DNA of 64,000 nucleotides from Limnanthes douglasii subsp. nivea. Its lineage: Eukaryota; Streptophyta; Magnoliopsida; Brassicales; Limnanthaceae. The translations under genes were made by a program, and so were the position numbers. The notes under the pieces are model-generated. The model did no database searches and was not told where the DNA came from. It worked only from the letters and a program-made list of their open reading frames with translations. The stretch is from assembly GCA_036936605.1 (NCBI GenBank), contig JAUPFV010000004.1:138021473-138085472 (forward strand), given 5' to 3'. Below, one piece after another: positions 1 through 10,964 of this stretch (its first letter is position 1; every line of letters begins with the position of its first letter).

Positions 1-531
1 TGTTTTAGTGAGCCATCTTATGGTGCTACTGAAATTCATGTAGAGGAAAGTATCAGGTTAACCAACCTGCCTCAAGAAGTCCATGATGCTAGTTATGGTT
101 CTAATTTTGAGTCCTCACTGTATCTGTCTAATCAGATGTTTGGGAACTTTAGTCATCGAGCAAGTCGCAGGTCATTACTTCGAGAACAAATTGATGCGAT
201 TCATCTAAAGGAGTCTTATCTACAGTTTAACTAAATATCCACAACTATTTGGAAAGCCGGTGACAGTGTCAATGCTTTGACAGATGCTGGTATTAAAAAT
301 AATAATCATGCTATACTTCTATCTTCGGAAGCCATTGAAAATGGAAGTTTAATGGACAAACATGAGATTGGTGTAGAAGTTCAGTTTGAGCTTTCAGTTG
401 AAAGAAAGATTTCGGTTGAAAGACAGACAGTAGCAAAAATTGTTGCTGCTAGTGAAAGGGGCAAAAAATCGAAGAAGAAGAAGAAAAGAAGACCAAAAAT
501 ATCTAAACAGCATCTAAACAAGGAGGAGTAA
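1..531 (+). pseudogene. C-terminal part of an unrecognised protein with a lysine-rich tail
   Basis: The reading frame is open from base 1, meets a TAA at 232-234, then stays open in the same frame to the stop at 529-531. The first part is Ser/Glu-rich; the second ends in a run of lysines and arginines (KKSKKKKKRRPK), which could be a nuclear localisation signal. Codon use looks like a real gene rather than AT-rich noise. I do not recognise the family. Either this is the last exon of a host gene that begins left of the window and has picked up a nonsense codon, or the true stop is 232-234 and the rest is 3' UTR that happens to be open. The continuous, compositionally protein-like frame favours the first reading. 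No function is proposed. Confidence 0.35.
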
Positions 532-1589
532 GTTGTTTAGATTGTTGTTCACTGGTTGAATATCTTTAAATTCCTATTGGTTAATCCTGCTGAAAATTTG
601 TGTGAAATCTGCAGGTCTTTTGCATGTCTTTTATGACAAAATCAGAGTTTAAACCCTCTGCATCACGTTTTGTTTACCTGTATCTTTTATTTAACTTGTG
701 TCAGCCACTTAACGTGTATTAGTGACTTTTATATGTATTTAAACAAGCATTTTCTATTGAATGAATCAAGTCCTTTTCTTTTCACATTCCAGTAACTCCT
801 CTGCCTCTCTTATTTTCATTTACTCTCACCATTAACCTTTATCTTCTGCACTAACAAAAACTCTCTCTAGAATTCCTTCTAGACCTCAAATATTTCTTCA
901 AGCTAATACCGTTGTTCTAATCAATTCCATCTCCAATCCCTCATCACAAGCTCTAAAGCTTTTTAATAGGAGATCTCGCACCATGTTTTCTTTAAAATTT
1001 AGCTTTGATCCACGAATTCTGGTAAGCATTTACTAACTTTTACACTTGATATCCTTAGAAGTATAGTTAAGAAGCCGATATTAATCGAGTTACCGATCTT
1101 CCTCCATTTTGATAGTTTCACGCCTCTTAATGAGCCGACGATTATCTCCGACTCGGACGTGCAGTTCATGGACCGTTATTAAGGGAGTTTCCCTTGACAT
1201 CGTTATGGCTGCTGCCTTTGGCGTGCTCAACCACCCGCTGCAATGGCAGCCCTTTCAGCATTTATTACCCATTACCTTCCATTTGTTTGGCGACCATCAC
1301 TCTCGATTACCCAAAAAGTTCAGGTTCGTGACTGCCAGGTTCTGCCTCTTTTCCAACTGGGCAAAGCCTTTATTCTCTTTGCTGTATTCCATTTCTCTTT
1401 CCTCTAACCAATAGCAATCGTTGTGCTTTTAGCATTTATGTGTTATCTCTCCTATTTAATGCTTCCTTTTTTCTTGCAGGATACCTTCTTTCCTACCTTA
1501 GCTAAACCTTAGCTCTCCTCTTCCCATCAAACTCTTCGACTCCCTCACCTCAACCCTTCACTCCACTCCTCTCACCTTCCCTTTTATGT
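532..1589. other. No firm gene; possible short exon at 983-1021
   Basis: This stretch has a pyrimidine-rich leader-like segment (about 780-960), an ATG in fair context at 983, 13 codons, then a GTAAG donor-like site at 1022. A CT-rich tract ending in TTGCAG lies at about 1470-1480. That is suggestive of a 5' exon and an intron, but no downstream coding sequence continues it. The 101-codon ORF at 1109-1414 has no recognisable motif. Confidence 0.15.
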
Positions 1590-2860
1590 GAAACCTCATA
1601 AAAGAGAAGTATACTTTTAGTCAAAGTTGACTAGAGTCTAAAACTACAAATTTGCTTAACTTGTCACACACTTTCATATCTTGTATCGATCTATATTTTA
1701 GAATTATTATATTTTTATAGGGTATCTTGTAAATAAATACAAACATATTTGTTGCATACATATTTCTGCATACTAAAACTAAATTAGATTTTGAATCAAA
1801 CACATCATTTATTTAACTCTTTGTTTCCAGTCGAGTCTAACAAAAACAACTTCCATGTTCTGAGGTATTTTGTCTTTTTTGAACATAAAATTTAAAGTGC
1901 AATCATAGTTGTCATCTTATGCTTATTCTTGTTACCACGACAAACATTCACCATATGACGTCTTAACTCACCGGATGAATTTATTCTACTCTTGCACAAG
2001 TTATATAGATGAGCTCATCCATGCCCCACTTCTTATATTAATAGTCCTTAAATTCTTAAATTTATTAAAACACATCTGAAAAGACATACATATAGAACAC
2101 ACAAAAGCATCATATTAAATGTGAATGTGATTATAATTAACCGAATATATTTCTATTATATATTCTTACGTTTTAATTTCTCTTTTATTCATTGTCCATT
2201 TTTTATTTAATTTGAACTATGTGAGGTTTCTTCGGTTTTTCTCAATACATGCAAGAATGTTCTAAGAAAACCAAAGTTCAGCGGGTTATGAAAAATCAAC
2301 GAGGGTGTTCTTATGGTGTTTATGATCAACCTTATTATTCCGAGAAATAACATTACATAGAGTATTCAGTCAGAAATAGTTTTAAATCGAGGATCTAAAA
2401 ATCACACGTATATGAAAAACTTAATTTATTTCAACACTTAATATGAAAATTATAAAAATGAAACACAAGTATACAAAATTGTACGTAAACATTATATAAA
2501 TTAACAAGTAATCTTGAATTTTTTGTTTTAAAAATTATTTATGTGTTCTTTAAAAAAAAGTAACCATAGACCATACTACGATACAATTGGGTAACATGTT
2601 ATTCAATACTTCTGGATGTATTATTTTAGAAGATTCAATGTTTATTCACTATCATATTAGAAAACAATGCAAAACTCCCATTAGTTTGGTCCTCTTATTT
2701 TATAAAACTGAATTGAACTCTTTAACATTGAATGCACAATTATACATGGAAATGCAATGCTTGATTTTATAATTATACTATGCACATATATTAACTCATG
2801 ACACGTGAAGATATAATATTCTATTGGGTTGGTTTATGTGAATAACCGACTATGACATAA
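1590..2860 (+). repeat. Unclassified AT-rich interspersed repeat, copy 1
   Basis: Blocks here recur in the same order at 4424-5460, 50560-51560 and partly at 52430-52740. Shared landmarks are the phrase around a Cys-rich-free 'CTTATATTAATAGTCCTT' at about 2029, 'CATAGACCATACTAC' at 2567, and 'TATTGGGTTGGTTTATGTGAA' in shorter form at about 2822. No coding capacity, terminal repeats or poly-A tail is evident. It could be an old non-autonomous element or the internal part of a decayed LTR element. Confidence 0.5.
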
Positions 2861-2869
2861 ACACCAAAT

Positions 2870-3560
2870 AAATTTATATTATCCGAGAATATTTTCACCA
2901 TCTATAACAAAATCAAATACAAATTAAACTAAAAGAAGCAAGAGATACAAAAGCTCTAATCAACGAACAATCAAAATGATTCCATTGTGCTTATCATAAC
3001 GTTCATGGTCACGAAATATGCCCTCTCTGGAGACATTGTCCAAGCCTATCCCATGGAAAACGTTATATGCCCATTTAGCCGTATCTGAACACGAGATCAT
3101 TGTTGTATTGGTCAAAGATGAGGTAAATTTCCGTAAGCTAGTTTATTATGTTAGAAAAAAATTGTATCTCGCGGAGACGAGGTACTTGAAATTGAAAAAA
3201 TTAGTGTTGGCCTTCATCACAACGGCTAGAAAGATGAAGTCTTATTTACAGGGTCATTCAATTGTGGTTTGAACTTCTTTCCCACTTTGAAATATTTTTT
3301 AAAAAAACTTAATATTTTGGGGAGATTAACCCATTGATCGGTAGAATTTAGATATTTTGATATCGTTTATGCATCAAAGATGACTATCAAAACATATTCT
3401 TTAGAATAGATTCTCACGGACTTCCATGCCAAAATGCCCGAACCAATAATTAAATCGATGGAACCGTAGTTGACAGATTATTATTTTAAAAAGACAACAC
3501 ACAATCTTATGCATTTAGAAATCCATACTGGATCACATTTAAGTCATGCCTATAACTAAT
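2870..3560 (+). pseudogene. Ty3/gypsy remnant: gag scrap joined to RNase H
   Basis: The left part (2870-3007) matches the gag remnant at 58590-58735, including the sequence that there encodes a C-x2-H-x4-H type motif. It runs directly into 3018-3272, an 84-codon frame with gypsy RNase H features: LYAHLAVSEH near the start, VYYVRKKL in the middle, then a TARKMKSYLQ-type helix. The homology continues past its stop to about 3560 with further stops (FPLKN-like, then a WSVELG-like region). A large deletion has therefore removed protease and reverse transcriptase. It is an old inactive fragment. Confidence 0.7.
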
Positions 3561-4423
3561 ACGATAACAAAATAAGATATTAAAAATACATTTTTGTAGT
3601 ATTAAAGGATTTCACGCGGCTCAAAATAGTATAATTACGACATAAACAAAAATCAATGATGTGAGTTCCACCGTAAACATCATCGGTGTTTTTTACGTAC
3701 TACTACTCTATTTCAAAATTACTATAACATTTTAAACATTTCTCTAAAATTTAAAAACCAATAACTAAAAATAATATGACAAATGTGATTATAAAATTTA
3801 TTTGTAAAATAAAAATAAAACAAAAAACAAAAAGCAAAAACCTAATTACAACAAATTAAAAAATTACATAGGCATGGACTATTATTGAATATTTTGTTTT
3901 GAATATGCTATATTCACTACATTTTAACTTTTCACGTAACTATTCTCATGATATATGATACTACAAAACAAAAAGTATAATAATGGTTTAATTTTGAAAA
4001 TATTAATTTTTTTAATAAATATAAGAGTCATAATACTTGGGCTTATGTCTTCTAGTGGAAAGACAAACAAAAGGTACAATAATTAACTCGGAGTTGGAAC
4101 AATATCTTTTCTGGTTGTTTGTTCTCCAATAACTCAATGTTCTTGACAATAACAAGTATCAACAAAAGTTGTTTTTATTGTTGCTCATATGAACATCACT
4201 AGTTATAGAATTTAGGAGTCAATTAGACTTATTTAAAAACCATGAACTTGTGTAAAAAAATCTATAACATCTAATTGTTGTATTAATATATTTTTTTGTA
4301 CATTTTTATTATTTGATAGGACTCGAAATATAAAAACAGGGTAAAAACGAATACAAAATGCAAAAACAATGATAAATTTGATTTTTTTCTAAATGCGAAA
4401 TGAGAAACTATGGTAAAATGAAA
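3561..4423. other. AT-rich spacer, nothing recognised
   Basis: Low-complexity AT-rich sequence with poly-A and poly-T runs. No ORF of note, no tRNA-like fold and no terminal repeats seen. Confidence 0.5.
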
Positions 4424-5460
4424 TGTGCAACCTCATAGAAGAGAAGTATAAAATAGTTAACTACAGTCTAAAACTAAAAAGTTATTTAACTTGTCACAAG
4501 TTCTTATATTAATAGTCCTTACATTCTTAAACTTATTAAACACAACTGAAAAGAAATACATGTAAAACTGACAAAAGCATCATGTTAAATGTCAAGGTTA
4601 TGGTATTTAAAATTATAATTATTTGAATATATTATATTATTTATTTTTATGATTTAATTTTCCGTTTTATTCATTGTGAATTTTTTCATTTGATTTGAAC
4701 TATATCAGATTTCTTCAATTTTTCTCAACACATCCAAAAATGTCCTAAGAAAACCAAAATTCAACGGGTGATGAACTTAGAAACTACGTAGGGACTTCAA
4801 ACTGAATATGATTATGCTCAATTAGTTGAAATTTTATCACTTTTCATATTTCCTCATTTGTTAATATTTACTTTTATATGAAAGATCAACGACGGTGTCA
4901 TTCTAGTAACCATGATCAACGTCATTATTCTGAGAAATAACATTACATAGAGTATTCATTACGAACTCTTTTTAAATCAAGGATGAAAAAATCAAATGTA
5001 TTTTAAAAACTTAATATATTTCAACATGTAATATGGAAATTATAAAAAAAACACAAGTATAAAAAATTATATGTAAACATTATAAAAAATTAACAAGTAA
5101 GCTTAAAATTTTTGTTTTAAAATTATTTATGTGTTCTTTTAAACATTCTCATCATAGACCATACTACATACAGTTGGCCAAATGTTATTCAATGCTTATA
5201 GAGGTGTTATTTAAAATATTCATTGTTTATTCACTATCATATCTGGAAAAAAAATGGAAACGCTCATTAGTTTGGTTCTCTTTGTTTATAAAACTGAATA
5301 GAACTCTTTAACATTGAATGCACAACCATACATGGACATGCAATGCTTAATGTTATGATTATATTATACACACATTTTGATTCATGACACGTGAAAATAT
5401 AATATCCCATTGGGTTGGTTTATGTGAATAACCGACTATGATATGAACGCTAAATAACTT
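4424..5460 (+). repeat. Unclassified AT-rich interspersed repeat, copy 2
   Basis: Collinear with 1590-2860. For example CCTCATAGAAGAGAAGTATA at 4429 parallels 1592, and the ACATGG/GCAATGC block at about 5330 parallels 2745. The right end overlaps the start of the large duplicated block, so its last part is also present at 30976-31130. The two copies in tandem-like order flank the gypsy scrap at 2870-3560. Confidence 0.5.
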
Positions 5461-5639
5461 TTGTATGGATGATGGGCTATCTTGTCTATAAAAAAAACCA
5501 GATCAATCAATGATTTCATGCGTGAAGTCGTAGGACACTGTAAAGAAATATTTCCCCCTCTGTGAGGTGAGGACACACTTATTTACATGAATCATTGACC
5601 TCAGTATGAATAGGTGGAACGTTATCTAAATCATTAACG

Positions 5640-7690
5640 TAACCTCAACAATCATTTTTTTTAGTATATTCGAAACTTTTGGGGTCCAGTACGAGAACCT
5701 ACCATAGGTGATATAAGGTACTTTACGTTGATGACTAATAATTATTCTAAGAAAGTAAGTGTTATAATTTTAAAGACTAAGGGTGACGCGTTTGACGATT
5801 TTATGAACTGGAAGACTTTGATAGAAAACCAAACTGGACAAGTGTTGATGAAGCTTCAAACTAATAATGGCTTCGAATATGTTAGCAAGGAGTTCATTAG
5901 CTATTATAAAAATCTTGGTATTACTAGAGACCGCACTATAAGTAGGACTCCCCAACATAACAGGCTTTATGAAAGAATGAAGGAAAACCTACTAGAATTG
6001 GTTAGTTGTATGCTTCATATAGTTGTAATGAGTCGAAGGTTCTGGGAAGAATTCATGACAACAGATGTATATATCATCAATATGGGTTCAGCTATAATAT
6101 TTAAATTCTTTTGTCCTAAAGAGGCATGAACTGAAGAGAAACCTAAGTTTGAATATTTGAAAGTTCGAATGTGTTGTCTATGCAAATGTGAACCAAAATA
6201 AGCTTAGACCAATAGTAGTAAAAAATTTGTTCCTCAACTATTTGAAAGTAATAGAAAGGTATAGGTCGTGGTGCCTTGAACATGTACGCTAAAAGGCTTT
6301 GATAAGCAGGGATGTGGTTTTCAATCAAGACGATATTCAATTGTAAGAGATGGTGGAGAATTAACTTAGTAATGTTGGGGAAGAGATGTGAAGTTGATGA
6401 TGGATTGAATTACATAGTAAAGCTGGTGAAAAAAACGCTTCAACGACTACATGATCTTGATAGTTATTAACTAACAAGGGAGAGAGAATGTAGACTAAAT
6501 AAATATCGGAAGATGTATAGTTTTGCCAATATAATTGGTTATGATTCATGGTTTGAAATGCAATGATATATTTTTGAACCTTGAGTCATTCCATGATGTT
6601 ATCAAGAGTGGTGATAAAGATAAGTGGCTTATGAACATAAAATAAGAACTTAGATCTCTCAAGAAGATGAACATCTGGATTGTTATGAAGCAACCGAATG
6701 GTCAGAAGCTAGTTAAGAGTAAATGAATATTTAAAATAAATCCATGTATTTATGGTTTCGAGTTACCCATATATAAGGCTAAGCTTGTGGCTAATAAATT
6801 TACTCAAAATAAAAGTGTCAATATTAATGAGATTTTGAATAAAATATTTAATTCTTTTATGAAAAACACACATGCTAAGAGAGTTGTCTCGTTGTTGTAT
6901 ATGCATGACATACTAATATATACTGAATGTTCTCTATGTTTTAATTAAAAGTGGTAGAAACTCCCAATGGTTCTTAATTTAAACTCAGTTCCACTCAAGC
7001 ATGAAGTAAAGCATTAGATAAGAAGTATACATTAGATATACCTTATGTTAGTATTATTGGTAGCATTATATATGTTTTATTTTTCACGAGATCTGATATA
7101 TCCTACGTCGTAAGTATTTTGAGAAGTTCATGTATAATCCGAAGAAGCCACATTAGTAGGCACTCAAGAGGCTCATGAGATACTCAAAAGGCTCGGTTGT
7201 TGCAGGGTTTTATTAAAATTAGAATGATACAGGTGATATAGTGTTGAGAGATACTCTGATTATGCATGTTTCCTTGACACAAGGAAGTCTACTTTTGGTT
7301 ATTTGTTTACTGTTCTTAGAAAATTGGTAAGATAAAAGTTTTGTACACATAAGTTCGTTGCGCTTTCGTTTATGGAAGCCGAGTATATGGATGCTACGGA
7401 AGCCATAAAGGAAGTTGTTTAGCTGAATTTACTATTGAGTGAATTCACTTATGTGGAGAAAAATATGGTCTTGTTCCGTGATAACACCAATGTATTTTAT
7501 TTGATGAAAAATTCAAAGTTCCAGGAGTAAACTAAATATGCAAAGATTAAGTTGCATTTCATCAGTTACGTGGTGCAAAATAGTGCAAGTGAACTTGGAT
7601 AAGACTGATAGTGAAGAAAATCATGTTGATACTCTAAACAATATATTGCTAATTTTGAAGTTCATGACTTAGATGAGATTTGTCTAAGTC
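5640..7690 (+). pseudogene. Ty1/copia integrase-RT-RNase H remnant, copy A
   Basis: Integrase features come first: a GPVRVPT-like start at about 5680, then the frame at 5728-6129 with QTNNGFEY (the D-N-G motif, with Asp changed to Asn), HNRLYERMKENLLE and RRFWEEF. Degraded RT follows (6660-6960, with a LLYMHD sequence where LLYVDD is expected), then RNase H at 7020-7580 with DIPYV, RSDISYVV, a KSTFGYLF segment, MEAEYMDATEAIKE and a HFI end. Order and spacing are those of a copia pol. Stops and frameshifts are frequent, and the 5' part (LTR, gag, protease) is not recognisable. The same remnant lies at 31330-33240. Confidence 0.8.
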
Positions 7691-7719
7691 TGGGATGCAG
7701 ATGAGTCGGTCTTAAAAGA

Positions 7720-8300
7720 CTAGAACATTGGATGTAACATATAATAAAGTTATTAAGCGTATTGTTCTAATTTTTAGGTCTCATATTTAATTGGGTCTTC
7801 TATTTCGGTCTTCCTATATTAATTGGGTATTTTATATTTATTAAGATTTTCTATTTATGAGGATTTATATATTTAATGATTATAAATTTATTTTTGACGT
7901 TAATTAACGTACTTTAATCTATAGTGTCTGATAAAAAATTAGGGTTTTCTCTAAACTTATAAATAGAAGAATATATAGAATTACAAATGTGTGATATGAC
8001 AACAACTATGATGAATCTTCATGAACGACATATTTTGTGACTAAGAGAAATAACTCTAGGCTTTTGAGAGATAAATGAGGTGAGGTACAAACAATGGATT
8101 GAGAGCTTTGTGAATCACGCCATATTTTATAACAAAAAGTGATTGAGTTATTTGTGTTTGAGAGTTTTTCTGCAGCTTAATTATTTATAAAATAGTGTAC
8201 ATTTTTTTGTAGAAATAAGATTTCTTCATAATCCAACCACGTTAAATTTGTCTTGTGTTCTTAATTTTATATCTATTTATTTGTTTGTTACTCATTCTTA
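7720..8300 (+). repeat. Copia 3' LTR, copy A (approximate ends)
   Basis: This lies directly downstream of the copia RNase H remnant and has the look of an LTR: non-coding, with a TATAAATAG box at about 7960. It recurs at 33270-33870 and, without any pol, at 51780-52250. The exact ends cannot be fixed because no second LTR of the same insertion is present. TGTAACATATAATAAAG near 7733 is a possible start. Confidence 0.6.
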
Positions 8301-8309
8301 AACAGGGTT

Positions 8310-10108
8310 TTTCTGAACGATATTGCCTTGGATGAACATAGATTTTTCCCAAAACTTATCCCAACAAAAATTTGAAGCAATAGTGGAAGAAGTGGATAGA
8401 CACAACATTATAGGCTACATCAGGGAAGCATATTCCCATATATGTACATCAAACCCAATGTTAGTAAAGAAGAAGAATGGAAAATGGTGGATGTTTGTCG
8501 AAGGTGGATTCAACTGGACTACAACTTGCGATGAAGCTTTCAATAATATCAAAATGTTCATAACCTCCCTAAAGGATATAACAACGCCAAAGGCGAGTGA
8601 GTCTTTTTCTACAAAATTAACAGTTTAAGATTTTGTTGTTAGTGGACACTTAATTAAAAAATAATTAAACGAATTTAACAGTATATCATATAAGTAAATC
8701 CATATCCGTTTTCGAGACGTGTTACCTACAAATAGAGAAATTTGCTTTATCCTTAGTGATGGTGGCTAGATTGTCTAGATTGTTCGTAGATCCAAGAGAC
8801 TACAATTTCAAATTTGAGCCAATATTTGATATTAAATCCCAACCTCTTACAGCAAAAAAGGTATGTTTCTTCAACAAAACAATCATAATTAACTTGGTAG
8901 GTCATAATACATGGAGGAATAAAAGGATTAGGCTTTTAAGCAAGAATTCATCTAATGTCTCCAACATGATATATCATGAGCTAACCATAATTTTTTTTCT
9001 CTAATCTAACAATGTCGCATAGTACAAGGCTACAATAGTTGGTCTTAGGTTTAGCCAAATTTTGTAGAGCCAGAAGGATATAACTCTTCACAAATTAGGA
9101 ACTTGTGGTTAACCAAACCTTAGTTCAAGAAAAGGTTAAAAACAAAATCTAACCCATTACATTAAAGAGCTTCAAGTATCTCTATTTGAGAAAATCCTCT
9201 TGAATAATTACGAATGACAGAAAACACAACTATCAGAACTTTAAATCTTCAACTAATTCAATTTCAACACCATAGATAACCCTCTAAGAAAAACCACCAA
9301 TAATGTTAATAAATAAGTTGTTGGTCCATAGAATTTGAGTTTATGCTCATCGAGGGGATAAATAAGATGAAAAAGATATGAAAACACTCATAAGAAAATA
9401 TATTGTAGAGAGAAAAATCCCAAAAATAGTATCGCTGAAGCAAAGGGTATAAAAATAAAGTGAACGAATTTGTATGGATAACTTATACCTTATGCATGCA
9501 TAGACTTAATAAAACTCTGCTTCGATGCCTTATACATGAAGATGAAACTTTGCAGTAAAATAAATTCATGATAGAGAAGGAAGTTCCCGTTGTGGTTATA
9601 AAGAATTGCATCAAAGAATGTTGTTGTACGACTATTATTGGTCCATAATCTCAAAGGATAAAAATTGTGTCAAAATCTACGATATTTTCCATCATTTTGC
9701 CAATAAAGTACAAGTCCCAACCTCTATTTTAGAGACCATCTCACAATTTGTTCCCTTTGATAAATTAGTTTTTGAGATTATAGGTACCCTTCCAAATGCT
9801 TCAATAGGAAAAAAGTTCTTATTTATAGTAGTCGAATATTTTTCATAATTATTAAAAGCACAACCATTAATAAAGATCACAAAAAAGAAGCCCTTATTAT
9901 TTTTTAAAATTAACATATGTTGTAGAAATGAAAATCTAAAGGTCATCACAACAATTATGAAACACAACTCCAAAATGATCAAATATTAATTTTAATATAA
10001 CAAGAGGCATACAAGAAATTATTCCTATTTGTATCGTCAGATATGTGTCCAAATAGATGTCACAAACAAAATAATAACATAATAGAATAATCATGAGGGA
10101 GTTTGCCT
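8310..10108 (+). pseudogene. Old Tat-type gypsy pol remnant, copy A, 5' part (RT to integrase core)
   Basis: In order: an N-terminal RT piece (8323-8500, KFEAIVEEVDRHNIIGYIRE and MLVKKKNGKW) fused by deletion to the end of RT (TTTCDEAFNNIK); RNase H fragments (8630-8860, with DPRDYNFKFEP and IKSQPL); a degraded second, aRNH-type RNase H (8890-9220); and the integrase zinc-binding and core region (9580-9980, YYWSIISKD, FEIIGTLPNASIGKKF). A second RNase H after the first is the hallmark of the Tat lineage. The element is cut in two by element 1 after 10108 and resumes at 20510. It is heavily mutated and inactive. Confidence 0.75.
10104..10108. repeat. Target site duplication of element 1 (left)
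   Basis: TGCCT here is repeated directly after the right LTR at 20505-20509. The empty site is visible in copy B (GGCCTAATT near 35570), which confirms the insertion point. Confidence 0.85.
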
Positions 10109-10405
10109 TGGTATGAACAGAAAGTAACTAGAGAAAATAGAGAATATCTTCTTAGAATCAACAGAGAGATTTTTTAGAAGTGAATATTGTCTTTCTCCTC
10201 TGAATATTTCATAGGCGTAATCAACCTCCACAGCCTCTTTAAATAGGCCTGGTAAGTTAGTTACAAGAGCGGTTACATGAAAGGATATTTACAATTCAGT
10301 CCCTATATTTCCTATAAGGCTTAATTAAACTCTATATTAATAGAACTTATCAATTAAGTCCTTATTAATTACATTTAGGTCCCTGAAGAATATATTTCCT
10401 TATCA
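10109..10405 (-). repeat. Element 1, 3' LTR
   Basis: 297 bp, starting TGGTATGAACAG and ending CCTTATCA on the plus strand. It matches 20208-20504 except at five positions. A TATA-like TATTTAAA on the minus strand lies at 10238-10245. Confidence 0.95.
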
Positions 10406-10420
10406 GTAGCCCCCCTAGTT
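10406..10420 (-). other. Element 1 polypurine tract
   Basis: On the minus strand AACTAGGGGGGCTAC lies immediately upstream of the 3' LTR, as expected for the plus-strand primer of reverse transcription. The corresponding sites in element 2 (22336-22350 and 37931-37945) are similar but weaker. Confidence 0.8.
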
Positions 10421-10964
10421 CTTATACAGACAATTTATAAGAACTATTCATTCTTCGAACATTATTCCAAGCGAATAAAACTTCCTTCATCCCGCCTCTT
10501 CATTATGATTAAGCCCAATGACTTGCAACTTCTCTTCGAATTTAAGAATTAGTGCAAATAAATTCTCCAATCACTTCGAACCTGCCAACTTGAAATGCAA
10601 CCTTGCCTTTACTTCGAATCTTCTGACTAGAGACATAATTTTACTTATGCTTCGAATTTTCTGATCCCTACTTAAAAGACTGACTAGACCTTTCTTGATA
10701 GGTCTATGACACTACACGTTTCCTCTACGTTTCACATTCCACTCAATGAGAGCAATTCACTGGTTTTGCCTTTTCAAATTCTCAACGTCATTTCTTTTAA
10801 CTATAAATACTCAGCTCTACCTTCACTGAGAACTTTTTAGATAAATCACTTCTAAGCCATCTTCATCCTATTCTTCATCAACCTTCAAGCCATCTTCATC
10901 CTGTTCTTCAAAAACACCACCTTGTTCAGCCCTAAAAACAACTTCTCAGAACAGCACCTATTGT
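10406..10964 (+). promoter_or_regulatory. Promoter and 5' leader of the element 1 antisense gene
   Basis: CTATAAATAC at 10801-10810 is a good plant TATA box, 164 bp before the ATG at 10965. A related CTATGAATAT or TATAAATA sits at the same 164-bp distance before the homologous ATG in both copies of element 2. Five TTCGAA palindromes occur upstream, near 10452, 10534, 10575, 10613 and 10650. The predicted leader contains a direct repeat (AAGCCATCTTCATCCT, near 10855 and 10887). The region lies just inside the 3' LTR, so the gene does not need the LTR promoter. Activity is inferred. Confidence 0.6.

Noticed and set aside
1109..1414. 101-codon ORF
   Set aside because: No motif, and the composition does not suggest a gene.
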